From positions 1 through 64,000 of the forward strand of contig JADIIM010000048.1 in the NCBI GenBank assembly GCA_015351705.1: a stretch of DNA of 64,000 nt, read 5' to 3'. Every line of letters starts with the position of its first letter. Position 1 is the stretch's first letter. The translations under genes and the position numbers were made by a program. The notes under the pieces are model-generated. The model was not told the origin of the DNA and ran no database searches. It worked only from the letters and a program-made list of their open reading frames with translations. This document shows positions 43,264 to 52,482 of the stretch, piece after piece. This DNA comes from Aeromicrobium sp. (GTDB lineage: Bacteria > Actinomycetota > Coriobacteriia > Anaerosomatales > Anaerosomataceae).

Positions 43264-44520
43264 TCACTCCGGTCTGCCCTCGCCCGACAGCATGCCCTGA
43301 TACTCAAGTGCGCGTGCCAGGCGGTAGAAGTCGCTCTCACGGTCGATGAAGCGCACGCGGGTCATCATCGTCTCCGGATCGATCAACTCACCGAACGGCA
43401 CGTACTTCAGTGAGAGCTGGTCTTCCACGCTCACCATCACACCCGTCAGCCCACGCTCGATCAGCGCTCGATAGGCACCGACACCCAGCTGGGTGCCGAG
43501 AAGAACGTCGAAGGCGCTCGGCTCCGCGCACCGCGCCTCGTAGCCGATCTGCTTGTGCCTGACCTTGATCGAACGACCGGTCCGTGCCGCGTAAACCCGC
43601 TCCATCTCGCCGGCCAGTGTGCGTCCGATCTGGGCATCGCCGAGTCGCACGTTGCCGTGCTCATCGGTCACCTGCGGACGCTGGTCATCGGGCAGCCGGT
43701 CGGCGAGCCCCTCCGCGGCGCACACGATGCCGTAGTCGCGGCCATCGCGCTCGCGCTCCAGCATCAGGTCCACGAGCTCCTCGGCGGCCTGGCGCGCATC
43801 GAACGTGCCGTCGTAGTCCTCGACCGACAGCATGCGTGTGGCCTCTCCGGCGATGCCCGAGGCATAGGTGAGCCACCCGGCCTTGCGGCCCATCATCTCC
43901 AGCACGTACCACACACGTGTGGAACGAGCGTCCGCGCCGAGGTTGCGGATCTCGGCAGCGGAGAAGTGCGCCGCCGAGAAGAACCCGAACGTCCAGTCGA
44001 TCCCGTAGTAGTCGTTATCGATCGTCTTGGGGAGGTGCACGATGCGCACGCGGCGCAGGTCGGGCATCAGATCCTGCATGCGGTAGAGGTAGTTCGCCGT
44101 CTTGAGCGTATCATCACCGCCGATGGAGACGAGCGCATCGATGCCGTGGGCGTCGAACGCCTCGTACACCGCACGAAGCCGCGCGTTCTTCTCGGCATCG
44201 GCGAGGTCATCGAGCGAGCCCACCGGCTTGCCGGGATTGGCGCGCGAGGTGCGCAGGATGATGTCCTTGCGATTGCGGATGCCCGAGACGTCGTCGCGCG
44301 TGAGCAACGCGTAGTCGCGCCCCTCGACGAGCGGCGTCTGCGCCGAGAACGACTCGAGGTCTTCGTAGCCGTCGAAGAAGCCGACGACCTCGATGCCGCT
44401 ATTCAGGAACGAGAGCGCCGCAGCCGAGATGACGGCGTTGGCGGCGGGCGCCGGCCCACCGCTGAACAGCATGCCGACGCGCTTGATCGGGGCCGATCCG
44501 TTCACACGATCACTTCCCAT
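43264..44520 (-). CDS. 6-phosphofructokinase, probably PPi-dependent
   Basis: 418 residues. Motifs of the PfkA superfamily: FSGGPAPAANAVI, SIGGDDTLKTA and PKTIDNDYYG, RVWYVLEMMGRKAGWLTYASG, GYEARCAEPSAFD. The GGDD (Asp after GGD instead of Gly) and the PKTIDND form are typical of PPi-using enzymes, which run both glycolysis and gluconeogenesis. The 418-residue length fits PPi-PFKs of anaerobes. ATG 44520 chosen; GTG at 44505 has a better GGGAAG spacing and is possible. Followed by the class II aldolase gene. Confidence 0.88.
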   Translation of the reverse strand: MGSDRVNGSAPIKRVGMLFSGGPAPAANAVISAAALSFLNSGIEVVGFFDGYEDLESFSAQTPLVEGRDYALLTRDDVSGIRNRKDIILRTSRANPGKPVGSLDDLADAEKNARLRAVYEAFDAHGIDALVSIGGDDTLKTANYLYRMQDLMPDLRRVRIVHLPKTIDNDYYGIDWTFGFFSAAHFSAAEIRNLGADARSTRVWYVLEMMGRKAGWLTYASGIAGEATRMLSVEDYDGTFDARQAAEELVDLMLERERDGRDYGIVCAAEGLADRLPDDQRPQVTDEHGNVRLGDAQIGRTLAGEMERVYAARTGRSIKVRHKQIGYEARCAEPSAFDVLLGTQLGVGAYRALIERGLTGVMVSVEDQLSLKYVPFGELIDPETMMTRVRFIDRESDFYRLARALEYQGMLSGEGRPE

Positions 44521-44591
44521 CGGGTCGTTTCCGGCCGGTCCAGCGCGAGACCCTCCGGCAGGCGTCACCGGCGGGCCCCGTCGTGTGGGTC

Positions 44592-45557
44592 TTACCCGGC
44601 GCTCTCGTCGAACACACCGATAGCACGCAGCCGCTCGTATCGTTCGTGTTGCAGCCGCGCGGAGTCCGTGCCCGACAGCACATCGAGCGCCGCACTGATG
44701 CGGCTCCCCACCGCGGCGATCACCGGCGCCGGATCACGATGCGCCCCGCCCGGCGGCTCCGGCACGATCTCGTCGGCGATGCCGAGGCGCACGAGGTCGT
44801 CGGCGGTGAGTGCGAGCGCCGAGGCGCTCTCGGCAGCGCGTGCGGTGTCCTTGTACAGGATCATCGCGCACATCTCGGGGCTGATGACCGAGTAGTACGC
44901 GTTCTCGAGCATGATCAGCCGGTCACCGAAGCCGATGGCCAGCGCACCGCCGCTGCCGCCTTCGCCGATGCCCACCACCACGACGGGGACCGGGAGGTCC
45001 GAGAGCGTCGCCAGACACTCGGCGATCGCCCACGCCTGCCCGCGCTCTTCGTCCTCGAGGCCCGGGTACGCACCGGCGGTGTCCAGCAGCGTGACCACGG
45101 GAAGGCCGAACTTGGCCGCGAGCAGCATCGCCCGGCGCGCCTTCCGGAACCCCTCGGGGTGCGGACTGCCGAAGTTGCGGCGTACGTTCTCCTTGGTGGT
45201 CCGGCCCTTGCGGTGTCCGATCACCACCACGCGGCGGCCGTCGAGCGTGGCCAGCGCGGCCATGATCGCCTCGTCATCGCCGTACGCGCGGTCGCCCTTG
45301 AGCTCCACGACGTCGGTGAACAGCGCCGAGAGGTAGTCGTCGGTCTTGGGGCGCTCGGGGTGACGGCTGACCTGCACGCGCTCCCAGGGCGAGAGGGCCG
45401 CGTACAGCGTATCGCGCAGCCGCTCGACCTCGCGCTCGAGGTCCTCGATCTCGGCCGCAAGGTCCGGAAGAGACGCTACGTCGAGAGCCTTGAGCTCGGC
45501 GAGCTTTTCCTCGAGTTCGACGAGCGGCCGCTCGAACTCCATGACGAACCGGGCCAT
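44592..45557 (-). CDS. accA: Acetyl-CoA carboxylase carboxyltransferase subunit alpha
   Basis: 321 residues, the usual length. Forms with AccD the carboxyltransferase that makes malonyl-CoA. N-terminal coiled coil (MEFERPLVELEEKLAELKAL), then FGSPHPEGFRKARR, DTAGAYPGLEDEERGQAWAI, GEGGSGGALAIGFGD and LENAYYSVISPE. ATG 45557 overlaps the accD stop (TGATG), so translation is coupled. No accB or accC in the window. Confidence 0.96.
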   Translation of the reverse strand: MARFVMEFERPLVELEEKLAELKALDVASLPDLAAEIEDLEREVERLRDTLYAALSPWERVQVSRHPERPKTDDYLSALFTDVVELKGDRAYGDDEAIMAALATLDGRRVVVIGHRKGRTTKENVRRNFGSPHPEGFRKARRAMLLAAKFGLPVVTLLDTAGAYPGLEDEERGQAWAIAECLATLSDLPVPVVVVGIGEGGSGGALAIGFGDRLIMLENAYYSVISPEMCAMILYKDTARAAESASALALTADDLVRLGIADEIVPEPPGGAHRDPAPVIAAVGSRISAALDVLSGTDSARLQHERYERLRAIGVFDESAG

Positions 45558-46450
45558 CAGACATCACCCGCCACGGCGGGAGTCCCCGCAGCGTCGGCCA
45601 TCAGGTACCCCAGCACGGTCGCGACGCGGCCACGCAGCTCACCACGCTGAACGACGCCATCGATCATCCCGTGCTCCACGAGCGACTCGGCGCTCTGGAA
45701 GCCCTTCGGGAGCGAGCGGCGGATCGTCTGCTCCACCAGCCGCGGGCCGGCGAAGCCGACAAGCGCGCCGGGCTCGGCGAAGATGACATCGGCAAGGACC
45801 GCGAAGGACGCGGTGACGCCGCCGTACGTGGGGTTCACCAGTATCGACACGTAGGGAAGACCCGCGCGCGCCAGCCGCTCGGCGGCCGCTGCGGTCTTGG
45901 CCATCTGCATGAGCGAGAGCATCCCCTCCTGCATCCGCGCGCCGCCGGACGCGACGACGATGACCGCCGCGCGGCGCTCCTCGAGCGCGAGCTCGAACAA
46001 GCGGGTGACCTTCTCGCCCACGACCGAGCCCATCGAGGCGCCCACGAAGCGGAAGTCGAGCGCACCGATCGCGACCGGCACGCCGTCGATCGTCGCGCGC
46101 CCGGTGACAGCAGCGTCGGACAGGCCGGTGCTCTCGCGAGCCGCGCGGACGCTCTGCGCGTAGGGTTTGGCGGCCGAGAAGCGCAGCGGGTCTGCCGAGG
46201 TCAGACCGGCGTCGATCTCGGCGAAGCTCCCCTCATCGACGAGCAGCGCGATGCGGTCTGATGCGATGAGCTCGAAGTGGTGGTCGCAGTGCGGGCACAC
46301 CGAGTGGCTGCGCGCGACATCGCCCTGGTAGAGGGTCTTGCGGCAGCCGGGACAGGTCCGCCACACGCCATCGGGCAGGCTACCGCTCACGCCGGAGGTC
46401 ACCGTGTAGCGCCGGCGCTCGCGTTGCTTGAACCAGTCGTTGATCGGCAT
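45557..46450 (-). CDS. accD: Acetyl-CoA carboxylase carboxyltransferase subunit beta
   Basis: 297 residues. N-terminal C4 zinc finger (CPGCRKTLYQ, CPHCDHHF) and crotonase fold with the oxyanion site (VVASGGARMQEGMLSLMQMAKT; GPRLVEQTI). ATG 46450, accA immediately follows. Normal family length. Confidence 0.96.
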   Translation of the reverse strand: MPINDWFKQRERRRYTVTSGVSGSLPDGVWRTCPGCRKTLYQGDVARSHSVCPHCDHHFELIASDRIALLVDEGSFAEIDAGLTSADPLRFSAAKPYAQSVRAARESTGLSDAAVTGRATIDGVPVAIGALDFRFVGASMGSVVGEKVTRLFELALEERRAAVIVVASGGARMQEGMLSLMQMAKTAAAAERLARAGLPYVSILVNPTYGGVTASFAVLADVIFAEPGALVGFAGPRLVEQTIRRSLPKGFQSAESLVEHGMIDGVVQRGELRGRVATVLGYLMADAAGTPAVAGDV

Positions 46451-46550
46451 GCGTCTCCACGACGTCGGACGGTCACATCAGGTGGCTATGATAGCGCGGC
46501 ACCGCCACTCGTGCGATGCCGCGCTATCGTTCGTGCGTTATGGGGTGCGC

Positions 46551-47510
46551 CTACAGCGAGAACTCCTTGGTGCCCTCGAAGACGGCGAGCGCATCTTCCA
46601 CGCCCCAGTCGCCGAGCGTGATCGCGCTGATCGCCTTCGTGAGTCGTACGGCCTCGTCGAGCGAGCGCTGGTGGATGTTGCGCCCGGTGGCGTTGCCCAT
46701 GGCGCCGCCCACGTGGATCTGTTCCCACAGCTGCGTGAGGAACGTGCGCGCATCGACGGTGGAGCCGCCGGCGCACACGAGGCCGGTCCGGCCCGCGGCG
46801 GACGACGCTTCCTTCAGCAACTCGGCCGAACTCGCGGCGTCGGTGCCCTTGGGCGGGTTGACCTTCACGAAGTCCGCGCCGAGCGACACGGCCACGCCGG
46901 CAGCACCGGCGATCAGGTGCGGGTCCTTCTCATCGAGCACGGCGCGACCGCGCGGATAGATCCACAGCACGACCAGCATGCCCACCGAGTGCGCATCGGC
47001 GATGAGCTGCCCGGCCTCCTGCATCATGTTCGCCTCGTACTCGCTGCCGAGATAGATCGTGTAGCCGACGCCCACGACGTTCACGCCGTTGTCCCGCAGG
47101 TCGAGCACGGTCTGGATGTCGTAGAGCTGCGGGGAGTACGGGTCGTCCTGGTGCTTGGCCGGGTCCTTGGCCGAGGTCTTGACCAGATGGGTCTTGGAGT
47201 TGATCTTCACGAGGTAGTTGATGTCCGGGTAGTCGGCCGCGTACTGCGCCACGAGGCCGCGCTGTCCGGCAAGGACGCCACAGACGCCCTGGTCGCCGAT
47301 GCGGAACAGGTGCTCCGGCTCGGCGTCCTCGGCAGCGATACCCTCGCCGTAGAAGTCGTCGTTCAGGTGCTCGATCTTCTGGTCGCAGGCGAACAGCATG
47401 AGCCTGCCCGTGCCGCGCGTGGCGGCCAGGTAGTTGTCGATGTAGGTCTCGCGCGCCTCGGCGGGCACATCCATCGGCACGCGGACCTGCTCACGGGTGA
47501 TGCTCGGCAT
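46551..47510 (-). CDS. Class I fructose-bisphosphate aldolase (DhnA/archaeal type)
   Basis: 319 residues of the DeoC/FbaB family of Schiff-base aldolases. Catalytic Lys in DFVKVNPPKG; core LMLFACDQKIEHLND, GVGYTIYLGSEYEANMM, VLWIYPRGRAVLDEKD, GLVCAGGSTVDARTF. This type makes or splits fructose 1,6-bisphosphate in anaerobes and archaea, some with built-in FBP phosphatase activity (not judged here). ATG 47510 follows GAGGAGG. It complements the PPi-type PFK nearby. Confidence 0.9.
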   Translation of the reverse strand: MPSITREQVRVPMDVPAEARETYIDNYLAATRGTGRLMLFACDQKIEHLNDDFYGEGIAAEDAEPEHLFRIGDQGVCGVLAGQRGLVAQYAADYPDINYLVKINSKTHLVKTSAKDPAKHQDDPYSPQLYDIQTVLDLRDNGVNVVGVGYTIYLGSEYEANMMQEAGQLIADAHSVGMLVVLWIYPRGRAVLDEKDPHLIAGAAGVAVSLGADFVKVNPPKGTDAASSAELLKEASSAAGRTGLVCAGGSTVDARTFLTQLWEQIHVGGAMGNATGRNIHQRSLDEAVRLTKAISAITLGDWGVEDALAVFEGTKEFSL

Positions 47511-47562
47511 GGAACTCCTCCTCGTGATTCGAACGTACTCGGTCTCCCCCGGGGCGCACGCG

Positions 47563-47577
47563 AACACAGGGTGTGTT
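47563..47577. repeat. Inverted repeat upstream of the FBP aldolase gene
   Basis: AACACA-GGG-TGTGTT, a perfect 6-bp inverted repeat 53 bases before the aldolase start, in the 5' leader or promoter. Could be an operator of a dimeric regulator; no family assigned. Confidence 0.35.
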
Positions 47578-47629
47578 GTTGGCGCATGGACCCGACAGAT
47601 AGGTTATGCCACTCGGCCCCGAAACGCTA

Positions 47630-48085
47630 TCAGGCGTCGTGCAGCGGCAGCTCCATCCGCACGTGCGGCACGCCCGTACGCCCGGACGGGAAGGGAGTGT
47701 CGCTCACGGTGCGGTAGCCGAGACGCTGGTAGAACCCCTCGGCGGTCACCCGGGCGTTCAGCCAGACACCGGTCAGGCCGAGTCTGTGGGCCTCTGCCGC
47801 GACCTCGGCCATGAGCGCACGGCCGACACCGCTGCCGCGCAGGGCGTCACGCACGCTCACCTGACGGACGTGACCGGTGCGGTCGGGTTCGATGAGCAGG
47901 CTCGCGTACCCGACGACCGCGCCACCGCGCACGGCGATCACATGGCGCCGGTCCGCGCCCTCGTCGTCCCAGCGGTCGTCACGCGGGAGCCCGAACGGTG
48001 CGAAGAGCGCCTCGTGGCGCAGCTCGTGCACCTCGGACATCCGTGGGTCGTCGGACGCGATCCACTCGCAGACCGTGGCCGTCAC
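47630..48085 (-). CDS. GNAT-family N-acetyltransferase
   Basis: 151 residues. VRQVSVRDALRGSGVGRALMAEVAAEAHRLGL is the Q/RxxGxG/A acetyl-CoA motif (about 74-100), followed by NARVTAEGFYQRLGYRTVSD, typical of ElaA/YjcF-like GNATs with small thiol or amine substrates. GTG 48085, one base beyond the nadE stop on the same strand; probably in the nadE operon. Substrate unknown. Confidence 0.85.
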   Translation of the reverse strand: MTATVCEWIASDDPRMSEVHELRHEALFAPFGLPRDDRWDDEGADRRHVIAVRGGAVVGYASLLIEPDRTGHVRQVSVRDALRGSGVGRALMAEVAAEAHRLGLTGVWLNARVTAEGFYQRLGYRTVSDTPFPSGRTGVPHVRMELPLHDA

Positions 48086-48086
48086 G

Positions 48087-49727
48087 CTACCCGCCGAACC
48101 GGTTGGTGATAGGCATGCGGCGGTCGCGCCCGAACGCCTTGGGCGTCACGCGCGTGCCCGGCGCGGACTGGCGGCGCTTGTACTCGGCGCGGTCCACCAT
48201 CCCCACCACCGAGCGGACGAGGCCCTCGTCCAGGCCACCGGCGATGAGCTCGGTGACGGAGCGGTCCTGCTCCACGTAGCCGGCGAGCACCGGGTCGAGG
48301 ACGTCGTAGGGAGGAAGCGAGTCCTGATCGGTCTGATCCGGCCGCAGCTCGGCCGAGGGGGGCTTCTCGAGCGTGGCATCCGGGATCACCGGCACGGGTC
48401 CCTGTGCGTTGCGCCAGCGGGCGATCTCGTAGGCGTGGGTCTTGAAGACGTCCTTGATCGGCGCAAAGCCGCCGGCCATGTCGCCGTAGAGCGTGGAGTA
48501 GCCGACCGAAAGCTCGCTCTTGTTGCCGGTAGCAAGCACGAGCCAGCCGAACTTGTTGGAGAGCGCCATCAGGAGCGTCCCGCGCACGCGCGCCTGGAGA
48601 TTCTCCTCGGTCACGTCCTCCGGACGCCCCGCGAACGCCGGTGCGAGCGCGCCAAGGAACGCCTCGTGCGTATCGCTGATGGGCAGTTCGATGGTCTCGA
48701 TGCAGAGCGCGCCCGCAAGCGCCTGCGCATCGGTGAGGCTCCCCTCACTCGAGTACGGGCCGGGCATGAGAACACCGTGCACGTGCCCCGGGCCCAGGGC
48801 ATCGGCGGCGATCGCCGCGACGAGCGCGGAATCAAGTCCGCCTGAGAGGCCGAGGACCACGTCGGTGAACCCGTTCTTGCGAACGTAGTCGCCGAGGCCC
48901 GTGGTGAGCGCGCGGTACACCTCGGCCGGTCCGCCGAGCATGGGAGCGACCATCCCCGAGCCGGTCACGCCGCGGGGCAGCCCGGCACTGTCGCGCCCTG
49001 GGCCACTGTCCGGATCGATGTCTACGACCACGAGGTCCTCGTCGAACGAAGCCCCGCGCGCCACCACTGTGCCGTCGGGCGTGATCACGACCGAGCGGCC
49101 GTCGAAGACGAGCTCGTCCTGTCCGCCAACGAGGTTGCAGTACGCGAGCCAGACACCTCCCTCACGCGCGCGGTCCTGGAGCATCCGCTCCCGCTCGGGG
49201 CCTTTGCCGGTGTGGAAGGGCGACGCCGAGACGTTGAGCACAAGCCGCGCGCCGCCTGCGGCAACCCGCCGTACCGTCTGTGGGACCCACACGTCCTCGC
49301 ACACGGTGAGCGCAGTGGGCAGACCGCCGAGATCGACGATGACGTCGCCGGTGCCGGGCTCGAAGTAGCGCTCCTCATCGAAGACGCCGTAGTTGGGCAG
49401 TTCGCGCTTGGCGTAGGTGCGCTCGATGCGCCCTCCCCTGACCAGCGCGGCGACATTGTGCAGACCGGCTTCGCCGCGCACGACGCTTCCTATCACCGCT
49501 GGCAGCGCGGCCCGCTCGGCGAACACCTCGAGCGCAGTCGCGGTGGCGGCGATGAAGTGCGGCTTGGCCAGCAGGTCCTCGGGCGGGTATCCCGTGAGCG
49601 CGAGTTCGGGCAACAGCACCAGCCCGGCGCCGGTGGCCGAGGCGCGTGAGGCGGCGTCAAGGCACCGTTCGAGGTTCCCTTCGATGTCCCCTACCGTGAC
49701 GTTCACCTGCGCGAGCGCGATGCGCAT
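48087..49727 (-). CDS. nadE: Glutamine-dependent NAD+ synthetase
   Basis: 546 residues. N-terminal nitrilase-fold glutaminase with Glu (LPELALTGYPPEDLL), Lys (KRELPNYGVFDEERYF) and Cys (VCEDVWVP); C-terminal ammonia-using synthetase with PP-loop VLGLSGGLDSALVAAI (about 295-310) and NKSELSVGYSTLYGDMAGGF. Makes NAD+ from nicotinate adenine dinucleotide with glutamine as N source. ATG 49727, preceded by GGGAGG; a TAGACT -10 lies about 30 bases upstream without a good -35. Followed by a GNAT gene. Confidence 0.96.
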   Translation of the reverse strand: MRIALAQVNVTVGDIEGNLERCLDAASRASATGAGLVLLPELALTGYPPEDLLAKPHFIAATATALEVFAERAALPAVIGSVVRGEAGLHNVAALVRGGRIERTYAKRELPNYGVFDEERYFEPGTGDVIVDLGGLPTALTVCEDVWVPQTVRRVAAGGARLVLNVSASPFHTGKGPERERMLQDRAREGGVWLAYCNLVGGQDELVFDGRSVVITPDGTVVARGASFDEDLVVVDIDPDSGPGRDSAGLPRGVTGSGMVAPMLGGPAEVYRALTTGLGDYVRKNGFTDVVLGLSGGLDSALVAAIAADALGPGHVHGVLMPGPYSSEGSLTDAQALAGALCIETIELPISDTHEAFLGALAPAFAGRPEDVTEENLQARVRGTLLMALSNKFGWLVLATGNKSELSVGYSTLYGDMAGGFAPIKDVFKTHAYEIARWRNAQGPVPVIPDATLEKPPSAELRPDQTDQDSLPPYDVLDPVLAGYVEQDRSVTELIAGGLDEGLVRSVVGMVDRAEYKRRQSAPGTRVTPKAFGRDRRMPITNRFGG

Positions 49728-49796
49728 CCTCCGCTGCCTCCCTTGGCTTCGGATGCAAGTCTAGCGCACGCGCACGACACGCGGAGCACCCGCAGC

Positions 49797-50612
49797 TCAG
49801 GTCCTTCCGGCCGCCGCGGCCAACGAGCGGACCATCTCTTCGACCGCCGCCGGGTCCCCCTGCCGCTTCACGATCGCACTGCCGACGATCACCCCGTCGG
49901 CGACTCTGGCGACCTCGGCCACCTGTTCCGGCGTACTCACGCCGAAACCGACCGCGACCGGCAGCGACGTGTGCGCGCGGACGCGCTCGACCAGCGCGCT
50001 GATCCCAGTGGCGAGCGTGTCCCGCTCGCCGGTCGTGCCGGTGGTGCTCACGCAGTACACGAACCCTGCCGAGGCGCCCGCGACCACCGCCATGCGCTCA
50101 TCGGTCGATGTGGGAGCTGCGAGGAACACGGTGTCGATGTCCCCCGAGACCGCGAGCCACGGCCGGGCGGCCTCGGGCGGCATGTCTGGCACGATGATGC
50201 CGGCAACGCCCGCCTCACGCATCGCCTCAGCGGCGCGCTGTAGGCCGAAGCGCATGAGCGGGTTGAGATACGTCATCAGCACGATGGGCGGCGGCTCCTC
50301 GCCGTCCGCGCCGCGGGTCCCGGCGATGAACTCGGCAGCGAGCGAGATCGACTCGGCAAGTCCGAAGCCGCCCCCCTGCTCCCGCGCGATCGCCGCGGCC
50401 TCGGCTATGACCGGGCCGTCGGCGAGCGGATCGCCATACGGCACGCCGAGCTCGATCACGTCGGATCCGGCGCGTGCGGCGGCGTGCAGGGACTCGAGCG
50501 ACATAGCCCGGTCCGGATAGCCCGCCATCAGATACGTGATGAGCGCGGCGCGGTCACGCGGGAACGCGGCCGTGAGGCGGGAGCGCGATGCGCGCTCGGA
50601 CCTCTCACCCAC
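49797..50612 (-). CDS. trpA: Tryptophan synthase alpha chain
   Basis: 271 residues. Cleaves indole-3-glycerol phosphate to indole and G3[17 protein letters not shown] (catalytic Glu and Asp), [48 protein letters not shown] 50612 overlaps the trpB stop by eight bases, so the two subunits are translationally coupled. Last gene of the trp operon. Confidence 0.96.
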   Translation of the reverse strand: MGERSERASRSRLTAAFPRDRAALITYLMAGYPDRAMSLESLHAAARAGSDVIELGVPYGDPLADGPVIAEAAAIAREQGGGFGLAESISLAAEFIAGTRGADGEEPPPIVLMTYLNPLMRFGLQRAAEAMREAGVAGIIVPDMPPEAARPWLAVSGDIDTVFLAAPTSTDERMAVVAGASAGFVYCVSTTGTTGERDTLATGISALVERVRAHTSLPVAVGFGVSTPEQVAEVARVADGVIVGSAIVKRQGDPAAVEEMVRSLAAAAGRT

Positions 50613-51843
50613 CGAGGCCTGCCTCCCGCACGATGTCCATGTCCTTGTCGCCGCGACCCGAGACGTTCACGACCACGACACCTTCGGGGCCGAGCTCGGC
50701 CGCAAGCCTGGGCAGCAGCGCGAGCGCGTGACTGCTCTCGATGGCCGGGATGATGCCTTCGGTACGCGTGAGCAGCGCGAATGCTTCGATCGCCTCGGCA
50801 TCGGTGACGCCCTCGTAGCGGACGAGACCGCTGTCCTTGAGGTAGCTGTGCTCCGGACCCACGCCGGGATAGTCGAGCCCGGCCGAGATCGAGTACGCCT
50901 CGAGCGGATTGCCCGCGTCGTCTTGCAGCAGGTACGAGTAGAACCCGTGCATCACGCCGGGCTGGCCCTTGGTGAGCGCCGCTCCATGCTTGTCGGTCTC
51001 CAGGCCGAGCCCGGCCGCCTCGGCGCCGATGAGGGCCGGACGACGGTCGGCCGACACATCGTGCAGGAACGGGTAGAACATGCCGATGGCGTTGCTGCCG
51101 CCGCCGACGCACGCGACGACCGCGTCCACGTGCGCGATCTCCTTCTCGGCGAGTTGCGCGATGGTCTCGGTGCCGATGATCGCCTGGAAGTCACGCACCA
51201 TCGCGGGGTACGGGTGCGGGCCCACGACCGAGCCGATCACGTAGAAGGTGTCCTCCACACGCTCGACCCAGTGCCTGAGCGCCGCGGTGACCGCATCGGC
51301 GAGCGTCCCGGCTCCGTCCGGCACGGGGACGACCTCGGCGCCCAGGAGGCGCATCTTGTAGACGTTGAGCGCCTGGCGGCGGATGTCCTCGGTACCCATG
51401 AACACGGCACACTCGAGGCCCATGAGCGCCGCGGTGGTGGCGGTGGCCACACCGTGCTGCCCCGCACCGGTCTCGGCGATCACGCGCCTCTTGCCCATCC
51501 GCCGCGCGAGCAGGCACTGGCCGATGGTGTTGTTGATCTTGTGCGCGCCGGTGTGGTTGAGGTCCTCACGCTTGAGCCACACGGCCCCGAGCCCGACCGC
51601 CTCGGCCAGCCGATCGGCGCGATACAGCGGCGACGGGCGTCCCACATAGTCGCGCAGCAGATACGCGAGTTCCCCGGCGAACGACGCGTCCGCCTGCGCC
51701 TCTTCGTACGCCGCGGCGAGTTCCGCGAGCGCCGGGACCACGGTCTCCGGTACGAACGTGCCGCCGTACGGTCCGTAGAACCCCGCAGCGTCCGGCGCGG
51801 AGTACGCGAGCTCGGCAGAGGGCAGCAGTGGATCAGCGGACAT
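50605..51843 (-). CDS. trpB: Tryptophan synthase beta chain (TrpB1)
   Basis: 412 residues, classic TrpB1. PLP Lys in [28 protein letters not shown]; phosphate-binding [12 protein letters not shown]; the [14 protein letters not shown] and [13 protein letters not shown] segments that interact with TrpA. Pairs with trpA next to it. ATG 51843 overlaps the trpF stop by 11 bases. A second, divergent trpB-like gene lies two genes upstream. Confidence 0.96.
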   Translation of the reverse strand: MSADPLLPSAELAYSAPDAAGFYGPYGGTFVPETVVPALAELAAAYEEAQADASFAGELAYLLRDYVGRPSPLYRADRLAEAVGLGAVWLKREDLNHTGAHKINNTIGQCLLARRMGKRRVIAETGAGQHGVATATTAALMGLECAVFMGTEDIRRQALNVYKMRLLGAEVVPVPDGAGTLADAVTAALRHWVERVEDTFYVIGSVVGPHPYPAMVRDFQAIIGTETIAQLAEKEIAHVDAVVACVGGGSNAIGMFYPFLHDVSADRRPALIGAEAAGLGLETDKHGAALTKGQPGVMHGFYSYLLQDDAGNPLEAYSISAGLDYPGVGPEHSYLKDSGLVRYEGVTDAEAIEAFALLTRTEGIIPAIESSHALALLPRLAAELGPEGVVVVNVSGRGDKDMDIVREAGLGG

Positions 51844-52480
51844 CGGACACCTCCAGGTCGGCGGCGCGCACGGCCGCGCAGAACGAATCGATCAGCGACT
51901 GGTCCTTCACGCCGGGTGACGCCTCCACGCCGCTACAGACATCCACCGCGAAGGGTGAGAGCACGCTCACGGCCTCGGCGACGTTGACCGGCCCAAGGCC
52001 CCCGGCGACGATCACCGGCGCCCAGTGGGGCAGGTGACCTGCCACATCGTACCAGTCGAACGCCACGCCCGTACCCCCGCTCTCGCCGCCGACGACGGTG
52101 TCTAACAGGAACGCCGCCACCGAGCCGCGATACGCGTCGAGATCCGCAAGGCGGGTGCCGGGGCCGACGCCCACCGTCTTGATGACGGGCACGGGCGCCG
52201 TCGCGCACGTCTCCGGCGCCTCGTCGCCGTGGAACTGGACCGCTGTCAGGCCGAGGCGCGCGACCGCCTCCCACACCTCGTCGGCGTGCGCATCACGGAA
52301 CACACCGACGCGGGCCACGAACGGTGGCACGTCGGCGAAGACGGCCGCCGCCTCATCGATGGTCACCTGCCGCTTCGAGGGTGCGAGCACCACACCTACG
52401 GCGTCCGCGCCGGAGGACACCGCCGCGGCGGCGTCCTCCGGTCGGGTCAGACCACATACCTTGATGCGCGTGCGGTGCAC
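51833..52480 (-). CDS. trpF: Phosphoribosylanthranilate isomerase
   Basis: 215 residues of (beta/alpha)8 barrel. Catalytic Cys in [12 protein letters not shown], and Asp in [61 protein letters not shown]. Converts PRA to CdRP, between trpD and trpC steps. GTG 52480 lies two bases after the trpB2 stop. The usual size for a stand-alone TrpF. Confidence 0.95.
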   Translation of the reverse strand: MHRTRIKVCGLTRPEDAAAAVSSGADAVGVVLAPSKRQVTIDEAAAVFADVPPFVARVGVFRDAHADEVWEAVARLGLTAVQFHGDEAPETCATAPVPVIKTVGVGPGTRLADLDAYRGSVAAFLLDTVVGGESGGTGVAFDWYDVAGHLPHWAPVIVAGGLGPVNVAEAVSVLSPFAVDVCSGVEASPGVKDQSLIDSFCAAVRAADLEVSDVR

Positions 52481-52482
52481 GG

